Of a stretch of 52,922 nucleotides of DNA, positions 33,351 through 41,957 are shown in pieces. The notes below the pieces were generated by a model. It was not told the origin of the DNA, made no database searches, and was given only the letters and a program-made list of their open reading frames with translations. The position numbers and the translations under genes were made by a program. Source of the DNA: an uncultured Opitutia bacterium (lineage in GTDB: Bacteria > Verrucomicrobiota > Verrucomicrobiia > Opitutales > UBA953); the NCBI GenBank assembly GCA_903860195.1, contig CAIOPO010000100.1:1-52922 (forward strand), in the 5' to 3' direction. Every line of letters begins with the position of its first letter. The first letter of the stretch is position 1.

Positions 33351-34267
33351 GCGCCGTCCCCGAAATCGTGGTCCTCTCCGGCGGATCCTCCTCCGAGCGC
33401 GAAGTCTCGCTGAGGTCAGGGCGCTCCGTGGCGGCGGCGCTGCCGGAAGCGCGTCTCGTGGAGCTGCCGGGGGACGACCTTCCCGGGTGGCTGGACGGCT
33501 CCCGTCACGTCGTGCTGCCGGTCACGCACGGAGGGTGGGGGGAGGACGGCCGCATGCAGGCCCGGCTCGAGTCCCGCGGGATCGAGTTCGCCGGCTGCGG
33601 CTCGGAGGCGAGCGCTCTCTGCATGGACAAGGTGCGCACCAAGGCGGTCATGCGTCAGGCCGGAGTGCCCGCGGCGCCCGAGACCGGTTTCGACGCGTCC
33701 GCGCCTCCCGCCGCGGAACGGCTGATCGCCCTCCTGGGGGAGTCCCTGGTCATCAAGCCCTCCGATCAGGGAAGCAGCGTCGGACTGCTGATGCCCCGGG
33801 GCAGGGCGGAGGTGGCGTCCGCCCTGGCCTCCCTCAAGTCCGGCCGATGGATGGCCGAGCCGCGGCTCGTCGGTCGGGAACTGTCGATCGGCGTGCTGGA
33901 CGGCGAGCCGCTCGGGCTGGTGGAGATCGTGCCGCTTTCGGGCGTTTACGACTTCACGACCAAATACACCAAGGGGGCTTCGGAGTACCGTTATCCCGCC
34001 GAGGTCCCTCCCGCCGTGGGCGCCGCCGCCGCGGAGGCCGCCGCCCGGCTCTTCCGGGCCTGCGGCTGCAGGGATTTCGCCCGCGCCGACCTCATCCTTG
34101 AGTCCGACGGCCGTTTCCACTTCCTTGAGATCAACACCCTGCCCGGCATGACCGAGACCAGCCTCCTTCCCAAGAGCGCCTCGTGCAAGGGCGTCGACTA
34201 TCCGGGGCTCGTCAGGCGCATGGTCGCGCCCGCGCTCAGCAGGTTCCACCGGAGGGCCGCGCGCTGA
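33347..34267 (+). CDS. ddl: D-alanine-D-alanine ligase
   Basis: This ATP-grasp ligase makes D-Ala-D-Ala for MurF (306 aa). It has LSGGSSSEREVSLRSG at the N-terminus, VIKPSDQGSSVG, the FTTKYTKGASEY loop and EINTLPGMTETSLLPK near the C-terminus. The start is GTG within GTGA, overlapping the murC-murB stop. This is supported by the family N-terminus following at once; the longer track ORF is a shadow of murB. Confidence 0.96.
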   Translation: MSAVPEIVVLSGGSSSEREVSLRSGRSVAAALPEARLVELPGDDLPGWLDGSRHVVLPVTHGGWGEDGRMQARLESRGIEFAGCGSEASALCMDKVRTKAVMRQAGVPAAPETGFDASAPPAAERLIALLGESLVIKPSDQGSSVGLLMPRGRAEVASALASLKSGRWMAEPRLVGRELSIGVLDGEPLGLVEIVPLSGVYDFTTKYTKGASEYRYPAEVPPAVGAAAAEAAARLFRACGCRDFARADLILESDGRFHFLEINTLPGMTETSLLPKSASCKGVDYPGLVRRMVAPALSRFHRRAAR

Positions 34268-34268
34268 C

Positions 34269-35237
34269 ATGGGCCTCTTCGACCGGATCTTCGGACGACG
34301 TCGTGATTCTTATCTCGGCCCCACGGACCGTGACTGGCGCAACCTCGTCCCGCAGGAGGTCAACCGCGTGCCGGCCGACGAGGTCGGCCGCCGTCGCGCC
34401 GTCCGGTCCCGGCTGCCCGCCGTTTTCGGCGCGGTGCTGTTCGCCCTGATGGGCTATCTTCTCTGGGTCGCGCTGGAGGACTCCACGCCCACCGGCAGGG
34501 TCGCGCTCCGTTACAAGACCGACGGATTCCTGCCCGAGTCCTTCCTCCGCCAGGTCGTCGGCTCCTCGCCCGACGGCGCGGCGCGCGACGTGCGCGCCAT
34601 CAAGGCCGACCTCGAGTCGGACAACCAGGTCATGTCCGCCGACGTCCGTCGGCGCGCGGACGGCAGTCTCGACGTCTCCGTCCGGGAGCGCGTGGCCGTG
34701 GCCCGCGTCGCGCTCGCCGAGGGCGGCCCGATCGTCGTCCGGCTCGTCAGCCCCGACGGCCGCACTTTCGCCGGACTGGGCTACCCCGAGGCGACCGTCA
34801 GGGCGCTGCCGGAGATCCGTGACTTCCGCATGACCGGAGAAGGCGACCGTCTGTCCGTCGAAGGCCTCGAGGTCGTGGGACCGTTCCTGCTGACGGCGCG
34901 GCAGGACCACGAGCGCCATTACCGCCAGTGGGCCTCCGTCTCCCTGCGCGACTGCTTCGGGGCCCAGGACGACGCCCCGGGTTCCAACCTCAACGTCACC
35001 GTGCGCGCGGCCTCCCAGCCTTCGGACCGGCCGGCCCTGGTGGGCATCGTCTTCTCGACGGCCAACTGGAGGCAGGAGCTCGCGATGCTGCCCCGGATCG
35101 ACGTCGACGCGCTGCTCCGCCGCCCCGGCGTCACCTCGCAGTCCTACGTCCTCAAGCTTTCCATCCGCAACCGCACTTACAATCCTCCCGTGCCCGAACC
35201 GCGCCTGGTGCCCGTCACCGCCTCCGTCATCCGATGA
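34269..35237 (+). CDS. ftsQ: FtsQ-like division protein
   Basis: This is a bitopic membrane protein (322 aa) with a cytoplasmic N-terminus of about 48 residues, one membrane segment (LPAVFGAVLFALMGYLLWVAL, 49-69) and a large periplasmic domain. The first periplasmic part (VALRYKTDGFLPESFLRQVVGSS to SADVRRRADGSLDVSVRERVAVAR) has a POTRA-like pattern, ending in the strand that in FtsQ carries VxExxPVA. Its position between ddl and ftsA is that of ftsQ. Overall similarity to FtsQ is weak, so the name rests on topology and context. Confidence 0.75.
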   Translation: MGLFDRIFGRRRDSYLGPTDRDWRNLVPQEVNRVPADEVGRRRAVRSRLPAVFGAVLFALMGYLLWVALEDSTPTGRVALRYKTDGFLPESFLRQVVGSSPDGAARDVRAIKADLESDNQVMSADVRRRADGSLDVSVRERVAVARVALAEGGPIVVRLVSPDGRTFAGLGYPEATVRALPEIRDFRMTGEGDRLSVEGLEVVGPFLLTARQDHERHYRQWASVSLRDCFGAQDDAPGSNLNVTVRAASQPSDRPALVGIVFSTANWRQELAMLPRIDVDALLRRPGVTSQSYVLKLSIRNRTYNPPVPEPRLVPVTASVIR

Positions 35238-36469
35238 CTCCCAAGCCGCTCCCCTCGCTCATCGCCGTCATCGACATCGGCACCTCGAAGACCGCGAGCC
35301 TCGTCGGACAGATGATCGGCGGCCAGGCGCGCATGCTCAGCTTCAGCGAGCGTCGCACCGAGGGCGTGGTGAAGGGCGTCGTCACCGACCTCGAGAAGCT
35401 GCACGCCTGCGTCCACGAGGTGGTGCATGACGTCGAGCGGGGCTCCGGCCGCGGCGTCTCCGAGGTCTACCTCTCGCTCGGCGGACCGGCCGCCGAAGGC
35501 GAGCGCGTGAAGGGCCTCGTCATGGTGCCCGCCCGCGACGGCCGGGTCACGCTGAAGGACCTCCAGGACGCCGTGGCCTCCGCCCGACGCCAGGAGCCGC
35601 CGGCGGGACGGACCACCATCCTCTACATGCGCCAGCCCACCATGCTGGACGGGAAGCCCGTCGCCAGCCCCGTGGGCATGACCGGCAAGCGCCTGGAGGT
35701 CAGCTTCTGGCGCGTCACGATGGAGGAGGCGCTCGTGCGCCTGCGCGTCGGCATGGTCAACGGCATGAGCATCCGCGTGCGGGACTTCATCCTCGCCTCC
35801 CATGCGGCGGCCTGCGCGGTCGCGCAGGACGCGGACAAGCACGGCGGGGTGCTGGTGGTCGACATGGGCGCCGGCACGACCGACTGGATCCTCTATTTCA
35901 AGGACCACATCCTCTGCGCCGGCTCGCTGCCCGTCGGCGGGGAGCATCTCACCAACGACCTCAGCGTGGCCCTGCGGGTCAGCCGTGAGACCGCGGAGGA
36001 CCTGAAGTGCAGGTTCGGTTCGGCCGTGCACCGTGAGGCCGACGTCAACCAGACCATCTGGAAGGACGGCGACCGCGGGCTCGGGGACCAGCAGTTCAAC
36101 CGCGGCACCATCACCCGGGTGCTCTCCCTGCGCTATCAGGAGACGCTCGACCTCGTCCGCAAGGACGCGCTGCGTCAGCTCGAGGGGATCTTCCCGGGTC
36201 ATGCCGTGCGGCTGGACCAGCACATGCTGCCCTCGGGCGTCATCCTCACGGGCGGTTCCGCCAACCTCGCGGACGCCTGCGAGGCCGTGCAGCAGACGAT
36301 GGGGCTGACCGCGCGGGTGGGCATGCCCGTCTTCGACAACGATTCGCTGCGGAAGCCCGAGTATGCGGGCGTCGTGGGGCTCATGCGCGCCGCCATCACC
36401 GACGCCCCGCCCGCCGCCCGTCGTCCGCGCGGGCTCTGGGAGCAGCTCAAGGCGCTGTTCCGCCTCTAA
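35234..36469 (+). CDS. ftsA: Cell division protein FtsA
   Basis: This actin-like ATPase (411 aa) tethers FtsZ to the membrane. It has the phosphate-1 motif AVIDIGTSKT (11-20), the SHS2 (1C) domain, phosphate-2 segment VVDMGAGTTDW, adenosine motif GVILTGGSANL and a C-terminal amphipathic helix RGLWEQLKALFRL that should bind the membrane. The start is the ATG overlapping the ftsQ stop (ATGA). The ftsZ gene follows after 1 bp. Confidence 0.95.
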   Translation: MTPKPLPSLIAVIDIGTSKTASLVGQMIGGQARMLSFSERRTEGVVKGVVTDLEKLHACVHEVVHDVERGSGRGVSEVYLSLGGPAAEGERVKGLVMVPARDGRVTLKDLQDAVASARRQEPPAGRTTILYMRQPTMLDGKPVASPVGMTGKRLEVSFWRVTMEEALVRLRVGMVNGMSIRVRDFILASHAAACAVAQDADKHGGVLVVDMGAGTTDWILYFKDHILCAGSLPVGGEHLTNDLSVALRVSRETAEDLKCRFGSAVHREADVNQTIWKDGDRGLGDQQFNRGTITRVLSLRYQETLDLVRKDALRQLEGIFPGHAVRLDQHMLPSGVILTGGSANLADACEAVQQTMGLTARVGMPVFDNDSLRKPEYAGVVGLMRAAITDAPPAARRPRGLWEQLKALFRL

Positions 36470-36470
36470 G

Positions 36471-37598
36471 ATGGAACGCGCGCCCTCGATCCTCCTTCTC
36501 GGACTGGGCGGCGCCGGTTGCTCGATGGTGGCGCGCCTCTCGGCCGCCTTGCCGGCGGAGGTCGGGGCGCTGTTCCTCGACACCGACGAGCGTTCGCTGC
36601 CGGCGGACGCGCGGACGATCCAACTCGGCCGGCAGCAGACGCGCGGCATGGGCACCGGCGGTGAGACGGGGGCCGGCCTGGCCGCCGCGGAGTCCGAGGA
36701 GGTGGCCTTGCGCCGCGCGCTGGCGGGCGCGCCGGTCGTCGTGATCGTCACCGGACTGGGCGGAGGCACGGGCAGCGGGGCCGGACCTTTCGTCGCCGGA
36801 CTCGCCGCCGACTCCGGCGCCACGGTCCTGTGTTTCGCGACGATGCCCTTCTCGCACGAAGGGGAGCGTCGTCAGCGCGAAGCCGACCAGGCCGCGACCG
36901 CGCTGGCGGCGCGCTGCCATGGATTCGTCGCCGTGCACAACGACCTGCTCCTGCAGCAGGTGCCGGCCGATTCCGCGCTGCCCGCGACCTTCGCCGCGGC
37001 CGACGCCTGGGTCGGAGGCGCCATCCGCGGCCTCGCGGCCGCCTTCGCGCCGGGAGCGCTGGTGCCCGCCGATCCGGCGGCCATCCGTTCGATCCTCTCG
37101 ACTCCCGGGTCGCCCACGCTCTGCGCCTTCGGCGCGGGCGAAGGGCCGCGCGCCGCGATGACGGCCGCCCGGGCGGCCGTCGAATGCCCCCTCGCCCACG
37201 GTCCGGGAGCGGTGACCAAGGTCGCCTCGATCTTCGTGCACGTCTCCGGCGGCCCCGAGCTGACCTCGACCGACGCGTTCGACGCCGTGGCCATGGTCCG
37301 CCAAAAGTTCGGCGGCAACACGGCCACGGTGCTGTGCGCGCGCACCGATCCCGGGATGGCCGGCCGGGCCGAAGTCTCCGTGCTCGGAGCCTCGCTGCCC
37401 GAACCGAAGCCGGCCAAGGCGCGCAAGGGGGGCAAGGGGGCCAAGGACGACCAGTCGCAGACGGTGTTCCCCTTCGCCACCGATGACGCGGTGCGGCGCG
37501 GCTTCTTCGGCGGCGCCCCCCTCACGATCGTCGACGGACAGGACATCGACGTGCCCACCTACATCCGCAGGGCGGTGCGGCTGCCCGCGGGCCCCTGA
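36471..37598 (+). CDS. ftsZ: Divergent FtsZ with a degenerate T7 loop
   Basis: This tubulin-like division protein (375 aa) lies directly after ftsA. The GTP-binding motif GLGGGTGSGAGP (residues 95-106) is intact, and so are LDTDERSL (36-43), PFSHEGERRQ (126-135), HNDLLL (156-161) and AAADAW (175-180), which align with conserved FtsZ segments. The T1 motif is changed: GLGGAGCS (11-18) in place of GxGGGGxN. The T7 loop, which supplies catalytic acids to the neighbouring subunit, aligns as LVPADPAAI (197-205) against the usual LINVDFADV. The Asn is Pro, the first Asp is kept (D201) and the second Asp is Ala (A204). A linker rich in Lys/Gly ends in DIDVPTYIRR (358-367), like the FtsA-binding tail DIPxFLRR. 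It is the only FtsZ in the window. Confidence 0.9.
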   Translation: MERAPSILLLGLGGAGCSMVARLSAALPAEVGALFLDTDERSLPADARTIQLGRQQTRGMGTGGETGAGLAAAESEEVALRRALAGAPVVVIVTGLGGGTGSGAGPFVAGLAADSGATVLCFATMPFSHEGERRQREADQAATALAARCHGFVAVHNDLLLQQVPADSALPATFAAADAWVGGAIRGLAAAFAPGALVPADPAAIRSILSTPGSPTLCAFGAGEGPRAAMTAARAAVECPLAHGPGAVTKVASIFVHVSGGPELTSTDAFDAVAMVRQKFGGNTATVLCARTDPGMAGRAEVSVLGASLPEPKPAKARKGGKGAKDDQSQTVFPFATDDAVRRGFFGGAPLTIVDGQDIDVPTYIRRAVRLPAGP

Positions 37599-37646
37599 GT
37601 CCGCTTCCCGGTTGCGCCCGTCCCCCGTGCTCCTACGGTGGATGCG

Positions 37647-38867
37647 ATGCCCGCCTTTGACGTCGCCGCCGTCCGCCGCGATTTCCCGATCCTCGGGACT
37701 TCGGTGCGGGGCCGTCCGCTCGTCTACCTGGACAACGCCGCGACCTCCCAGAAGCCGCTCGCGGTCATCCGCCGGCTGGAGCGCTATTACGCTCAGGAGA
37801 ACGCCAACGTCCACCGCGGCGTCCACCTGCTCAGCGAGCAGGCCACCGCGGCCTATGAGTCCGCCCGCGGCACGGTCGCGGCCTTCCTCGGACTGAAGGA
37901 CGCGCGCGGCTGCGTGTTCGTCCGGGGCGCGACCGAGGGCATCAATCTCGTCGCCGAGTCCTGGGGGCGGGCCCATCTCCGGGCCGGGGATGAGATCCTG
38001 CTCACGCACCTGGAGCATCATGCCAACATCGTGCCCTGGCAGGTCGCCGCGGAGCGCGCCGGCGCCCGGGTGGTCGTCGCGCCGGTCACGCCGCGCGGCG
38101 AGGTCGACCTGCCCGCGTTCCGGTCGCTCCTCTCTCCGCGCACGCGGATCGCGGCCTTCTCGCACGTCTCCAACGCGCTCGGCACGGTGAATCCCGCCGC
38201 CGAGATGACGCGCCTGGCCAAGGCCGCCGGCGCCGCCGTGCTCATCGACGGATGCCAGGCGGCCGCGCACTTCAAGGTGGACGTCCCCGCGCTCGGCTGC
38301 GACTTCTACGTCTTCTCGGGCCACAAGACCTTCGGGCCCACCGGCATCGGGGTGCTCTGGGGCCGGCCCGAGCTGCTGGACGCCATGCCGCCCTACCAGA
38401 GCGGAGGCGACATGATCCGGAAGGTCGATTTCGCGGGCACCACTTTCCGCGAGGCTCCGGAGCGTTTCGAGGCGGGCACGCCCGACATCTCCGGCGCCAT
38501 CGGCCTCGCCGCGGCGCTCGACTACTTCATGCCCCTGCAGGCGGCCGCGCACGCCCATGAGCAGGAGTTGCTCGCCGCCGCCACGGAGCGGCTGAAAGGC
38601 GTCAAGGGGCTGACGATCGTCGGTCAGGCGCCCGAGAAGGTCGCCGTACTCTCCTTCACCCTGGAGGGCGCGCACCCGCACGACGTCGGCACGCTGCTCG
38701 ACGCGGACGGCGTCGCCATCCGCACCGGCCACCACTGCTGCATGCCGTTGATGAAGAGCTTCGGGCTCGCCGGCACCGCGCGCGCCTCCTTCGCCTTCTA
38801 CAACACGCTGGAGGAAGTCGAGGTCCTGGCGCGTTCCCTTGAGCGCGTCAGGAAGATGACCGCCTAG
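37647..38867 (+). CDS. sufS: Cysteine desulfurase SufS
   Basis: This PLP enzyme (406 aa) removes sulfur from cysteine for Fe-S cluster assembly. It has YLDNAATSQKP, the PLP-lysine segment SGHKTFGPTG and the catalytic-cysteine segment RTGHHCCMPLM (SufS type, normally HHCAMPLM). The start is put at MPAFDVAAVRRDFPIL, where homologues begin; a GTG three codons earlier is possible. It stands alone, with no sufBCD or sufE/U nearby. It lies 48 bp after ftsZ without a visible terminator. Its stop codon shares CTAG with the stop codon of the convergent gene. Confidence 0.94.
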   Translation: MPAFDVAAVRRDFPILGTSVRGRPLVYLDNAATSQKPLAVIRRLERYYAQENANVHRGVHLLSEQATAAYESARGTVAAFLGLKDARGCVFVRGATEGINLVAESWGRAHLRAGDEILLTHLEHHANIVPWQVAAERAGARVVVAPVTPRGEVDLPAFRSLLSPRTRIAAFSHVSNALGTVNPAAEMTRLAKAAGAAVLIDGCQAAAHFKVDVPALGCDFYVFSGHKTFGPTGIGVLWGRPELLDAMPPYQSGGDMIRKVDFAGTTFREAPERFEAGTPDISGAIGLAAALDYFMPLQAAAHAHEQELLAAATERLKGVKGLTIVGQAPEKVAVLSFTLEGAHPHDVGTLLDADGVAIRTGHHCCMPLMKSFGLAGTARASFAFYNTLEEVEVLARSLERVRKMTA

Positions 38868-39979
38868 GCGGCCGAGGTCTCACGCATCAGTCCGAGCAGC
38901 CCCTGCACTTCCCAGTTGCTGGCGCGTGCGGGCAGTCCGAGCAGGCGCCTCGCCTCCTCCACTTCGTCCGGCCGGTTGCCCGGCGGCCATTCCATCCAGG
39001 GCCGCTCGAAGGGCCGGCCGGTCGCGTGCAGGAGCGGCAGCAGGGCGTCGACCGCGACCGTGTCGGCGCGGCCTTCCGGCAGCGCGTGCGCCAGCACTTC
39101 CTGATGGAGCTCCCGGCGGGCCGCATTGACGGACGCATGCGGGCGGTCCGCCCACCGCAGCAGCGACTCACGCCAGGCAGGGTGGGTCCGGTTGAGGTCG
39201 AGATACTGGGCCAGCCGGCGGTAGGGATGTCCCGACGGGCGCAGTCCGCGCAGACGCCACCTTCCGCACTTGCGCATGTAGACGGCGTCAAGGCCGATGA
39301 GCGTCATGGACTCGGGAGTCAGGTCCGCGGCGAGCTCCGACATCGGCGCGCGGTTGCCGCCGGAGCCCAGCGATTCGACCACGAGGGCGTGGCAGGCCGC
39401 AACCCAGCCGCGCTCCTTGAGTCTGGCGGAGGCGTGCGCGGCCTTGCGGACGAAACGGGCCGCGGCCTGCTTGCGGAGGCGGTCCGCGACGTCCTCGCCG
39501 TCTTCCCTCAGGCGGCGGGCGACCGCGTGCGCGCGGCCGCGCAGCTCCAGCAGGGCGTCCTCTTCGGCGAGGTCCTCGAGGTCGCGGGGCAGGTGCGGGA
39601 GCAGGAGCGCGGCTTCGGGGACGCGTCCGGAGGACGTCCTGACCGGCCTGAGGTCCGGCAGCAGCACCGCGTGCAGGACCACGCTTTCGTAAGCGGGGTC
39701 CGTGCCGTGCCCGTGGGCCTCCCAGTCGCCGCAACGCAGGTGGATCTCGACGTCGCCCCGCGTCCGTGCGCCGTCGACGCGCAGTTCTGCGCCCAGGAAG
39801 TCGGGTCCCGCGCCGCGGTTCCAGGCGCCCGGCCGCACGACTTCGATGAGCGCGCCCGAGAGGGCGGGGAGGGGACCGCGCACTTCGCCCGCGGCCCACA
39901 GGCGCTGGATCGCGCGCTCCGCCAGCGTGAACGGGCCGTAAGGCCCCGTGAGTTCCTCGACTTCGTCGTCACGGCTCAT
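38864..39979 (-). CDS. DUF2851 family protein
   Basis: This 371-aa protein belongs to DUF2851, found mainly in Bacteroidetes and Verrucomicrobia and of unknown function. Typical segments are GPDFLGAELRVDG, GDVEIHLRCGDWEAHGHGTDPAYESVVLHAV, and PYRRLAQYLDL. Acidic and His residues in GDVEIHL and HGHGTDPAY suggest a possible metal or nuclease-like site, but that is inference. The cysteine-rich C-terminus that some members have is not present. It converges with sufS, overlapping it by 4 bp. Confidence 0.8.
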   Translation of the reverse strand: MSRDDEVEELTGPYGPFTLAERAIQRLWAAGEVRGPLPALSGALIEVVRPGAWNRGAGPDFLGAELRVDGARTRGDVEIHLRCGDWEAHGHGTDPAYESVVLHAVLLPDLRPVRTSSGRVPEAALLLPHLPRDLEDLAEEDALLELRGRAHAVARRLREDGEDVADRLRKQAAARFVRKAAHASARLKERGWVAACHALVVESLGSGGNRAPMSELAADLTPESMTLIGLDAVYMRKCGRWRLRGLRPSGHPYRRLAQYLDLNRTHPAWRESLLRWADRPHASVNAARRELHQEVLAHALPEGRADTVAVDALLPLLHATGRPFERPWMEWPPGNRPDEVEEARRLLGLPARASNWEVQGLLGLMRETSAA

Positions 39980-40089
39980 GCCGCAACTTCAACGCCTGCG
40001 GTCGGAGCCGGAAACCCGGACATCGCCCAAGGGTGATGGAGGGGAATGGACTTGAGGGAAGCCCCCAGCCCGCCATCGTCCCTTCTCAG

Positions 40090-40174
40090 GGAGAGGTGGC
40101 AGAGTGGTCGATTGCACCTGACTTGAAATCAGGCGAACCGCAAGGTTCCGGGGGTTCGAATCCCTCCCTCTCCG
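40090..40174 (+). tRNA. tRNA-Ser (anticodon TGA)
   Basis: The cloverleaf folds fully. Acceptor stem GGAGAGG pairs with CCTCTCC; the anticodon stem CCTGA/TCAGG encloses loop CTTGAAA with anticodon TGA; a long variable arm (about 40134-40149) typical of serine tRNAs is present; and the T arm has loop TTCGAAT. The discriminator base is G, as in tRNA-Ser. CCA is not encoded (CCC follows). It lies 10 bp upstream of the next ATG. Confidence 0.97.
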
Positions 40175-40184
40175 CCCCCTTCGC

Positions 40185-41141
40185 ATGAAAGCCCGCCGCA
40201 TCGTCGTCCTGGACGGATACACGCTCAACCCCGGGGACCTGGACTGGACTCCGCTGTCGGAGCTCGGACCGCTCGAGGTTCACGAATGGACCGCCCCCGC
40301 GGACGTGGCGGCGCGCATCGCCGGCGCCGACGTGGTCTTCACGAACAAGACGCCGCTCACCGCTGAGACCCTGTCCGCGGCCCGCGGCCTGCGGTTCGTC
40401 GGCGTGCTGGCCACGGGCTACAACATCGTGGACGTCAAGGCCGCCGAGACTTCGGGCGTGCGGGTGGCCAATGTCCCCGGTTACGGCACGGCGGCGGTCG
40501 CCCAGCACGTTTTCGCGCTGCTGCTCGACCTGACGAATCACGCCGCGCTCGAGGGCGCGGCCGTCGCCGCGGGCGAATGGACCCGTTCCCGCGACTTCTG
40601 CTTCCTGCGGCGGCCGATCGCCGACCTCGAAGGGCGCACCCTGGGCGTGGTGGGGTGGGGCGAGATCGGCCGCGCTGTCGGTCGCATCGGGGCCGCCTTC
40701 GGCATGAAGGTCATCGCCGCGGCCCGGACGCCCAAGTCCGATCCGGCGGCGGAGTTCGTGGGCGTCGAGGAGCTGTTCGCCCGCGCCGACGTCATCAGCC
40801 TGCACTGCCCCCTGACGGACGCCACGCGCGGCCTCGTCTCCGCCGCCATGCTGCGCCGGATGAAGCCGACCGCTTACCTGATCAACACCGCCCGCGGTCC
40901 GCTCGTGGACGAGGCCGCGCTGGCCGCGGCGTTGCGCGACGGTCGCATCGCGGGCGCCGGGCTGGACGTCGTGTGCGTGGAGCCGATGCGGGCGGACTGT
41001 CCTCTGCTCGGAGCGCCGCGCTGCGTCATCACTCCGCACGTGGCGTGGGCCTCGCCCGACGCCCGCCGGAGGCTCATGGACGAGACCGTGGCCAATCTGC
41101 GCGCCTTCCTTGCGGGAGAGCGGCGCAACGCCGTCGTCTGA
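40185..41141 (+). CDS. D-2-hydroxyacid dehydrogenase (glycerate/hydroxypyruvate type)
   Basis: This is an NAD(P)-dependent dehydrogenase (318 aa). It has LATGYNIVDVKAA, the Rossmann motif GVVGWGEIGRAVGRIG (about residues 153-168), the Arg segment NTARGPLVDEAAL, the Glu following GAGLDVVCVEP and the catalytic His in TPHVAWAS. The pattern is closest to glycerate dehydrogenases, which interconvert hydroxypyruvate and glycerate, but substrate specificity cannot be set from sequence. It starts 10 bp after tRNA-Ser, so the two are probably on one transcript. It converges with the ThuA-like gene with a 6-bp gap. Confidence 0.88.
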   Translation: MKARRIVVLDGYTLNPGDLDWTPLSELGPLEVHEWTAPADVAARIAGADVVFTNKTPLTAETLSAARGLRFVGVLATGYNIVDVKAAETSGVRVANVPGYGTAAVAQHVFALLLDLTNHAALEGAAVAAGEWTRSRDFCFLRRPIADLEGRTLGVVGWGEIGRAVGRIGAAFGMKVIAAARTPKSDPAAEFVGVEELFARADVISLHCPLTDATRGLVSAAMLRRMKPTAYLINTARGPLVDEAALAAALRDGRIAGAGLDVVCVEPMRADCPLLGAPRCVITPHVAWASPDARRRLMDETVANLRAFLAGERRNAVV

Positions 41142-41147
41142 GATCGC

Positions 41148-41957
41148 TCACTTCTTCCGTCCGACCTCGCTGAACTCGCCGCTCAGCTCGAGGTCGGCGG
41201 ACGTCACCCGCACGGGGGCGCCGCCCTCCGGGACTTCGGCCTTCAGCGTCCAGAGGATGCCGTTGACGATGAGCCGGCGGAAGGGCTCCTCGGCGAAGTT
41301 GTCATGGAAGTGCGCGCCCACGAAGCCGAAGGAACGTCCGCCGTCGGGACGTTCAAAAGTCCAGGCCACGGGGTGATCCTCCCCTGCGACCGTGACGCGG
41401 GCGGACGCTTTCGCCGCGGGCAGGAATCTCAGCCGGTAATACCATTCGTCGCGGCAGCTGAAGTCGCTCCAGCCTCGGCCCACGGGATGGCCTTCGGCCA
41501 CGTCACGGACCTTCGCGGTCTCGACCTTGTAGCGGGAGAAGCCTCCCTTCTGCGCGTTGAACCATCCGCCCATCGCGTTGAGCCAGAGTCCGGAAGCCTC
41601 GGGATCGGCGGAGCCGGTGCCCCAGTGGATGGCCGTCAGTCCCACCCCTTCGGCGACCATCCGCGACATGGCTGCGCGCCGCTCCCGGGAGAAGAGGAGG
41701 TCTCCGCCCAGCTTCGTGTGCACGACCACGGCGGAGACGCCCTTCAGGGCGGACTCGTCGGCGGGCCAGCCGCGCGAGACGACGGCCTCCAGTCCCGGCG
41801 TCTGCCGCAGGCATCGGGCGAGCAGCTCGCAGTCGTCCATGTAAGTGTGCGTGCGATAGGGGTGATCCGGCTGCTGTCCGATGAGCAGCACCTTCCTGGG
41901 CTCGGCGCCCGCCAGCGCGGCGAGCAGGAGGGGCAGGGCGGTCAGTGCGGCTTTCAT
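41148..41957 (-). CDS. Secreted ThuA-like domain protein
   Basis: This 269-aa protein has a signal peptide (MKAALTALPLLLAALAGA) and a class I glutamine amidotransferase-like ThuA fold, with KVLLIGQQPDHPYRTHTY, GVGLTAIHWGTGS, HPVGRGWSDFSCRDEWYYRL and the C-terminal FGFVGAHFHDNFAEEPFRRLIVNGILWTL. ThuA-like proteins are abundant in PVC bacteria and linked to sugar metabolism, but their reaction is not settled. It overlaps the upstream Sel1-like gene by 4 bp (ATGA), so the two are co-translated. Confidence 0.85.
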   Translation of the reverse strand: MKAALTALPLLLAALAGAEPRKVLLIGQQPDHPYRTHTYMDDCELLARCLRQTPGLEAVVSRGWPADESALKGVSAVVVHTKLGGDLLFSRERRAAMSRMVAEGVGLTAIHWGTGSADPEASGLWLNAMGGWFNAQKGGFSRYKVETAKVRDVAEGHPVGRGWSDFSCRDEWYYRLRFLPAAKASARVTVAGEDHPVAWTFERPDGGRSFGFVGAHFHDNFAEEPFRRLIVNGILWTLKAEVPEGGAPVRVTSADLELSGEFSEVGRKK

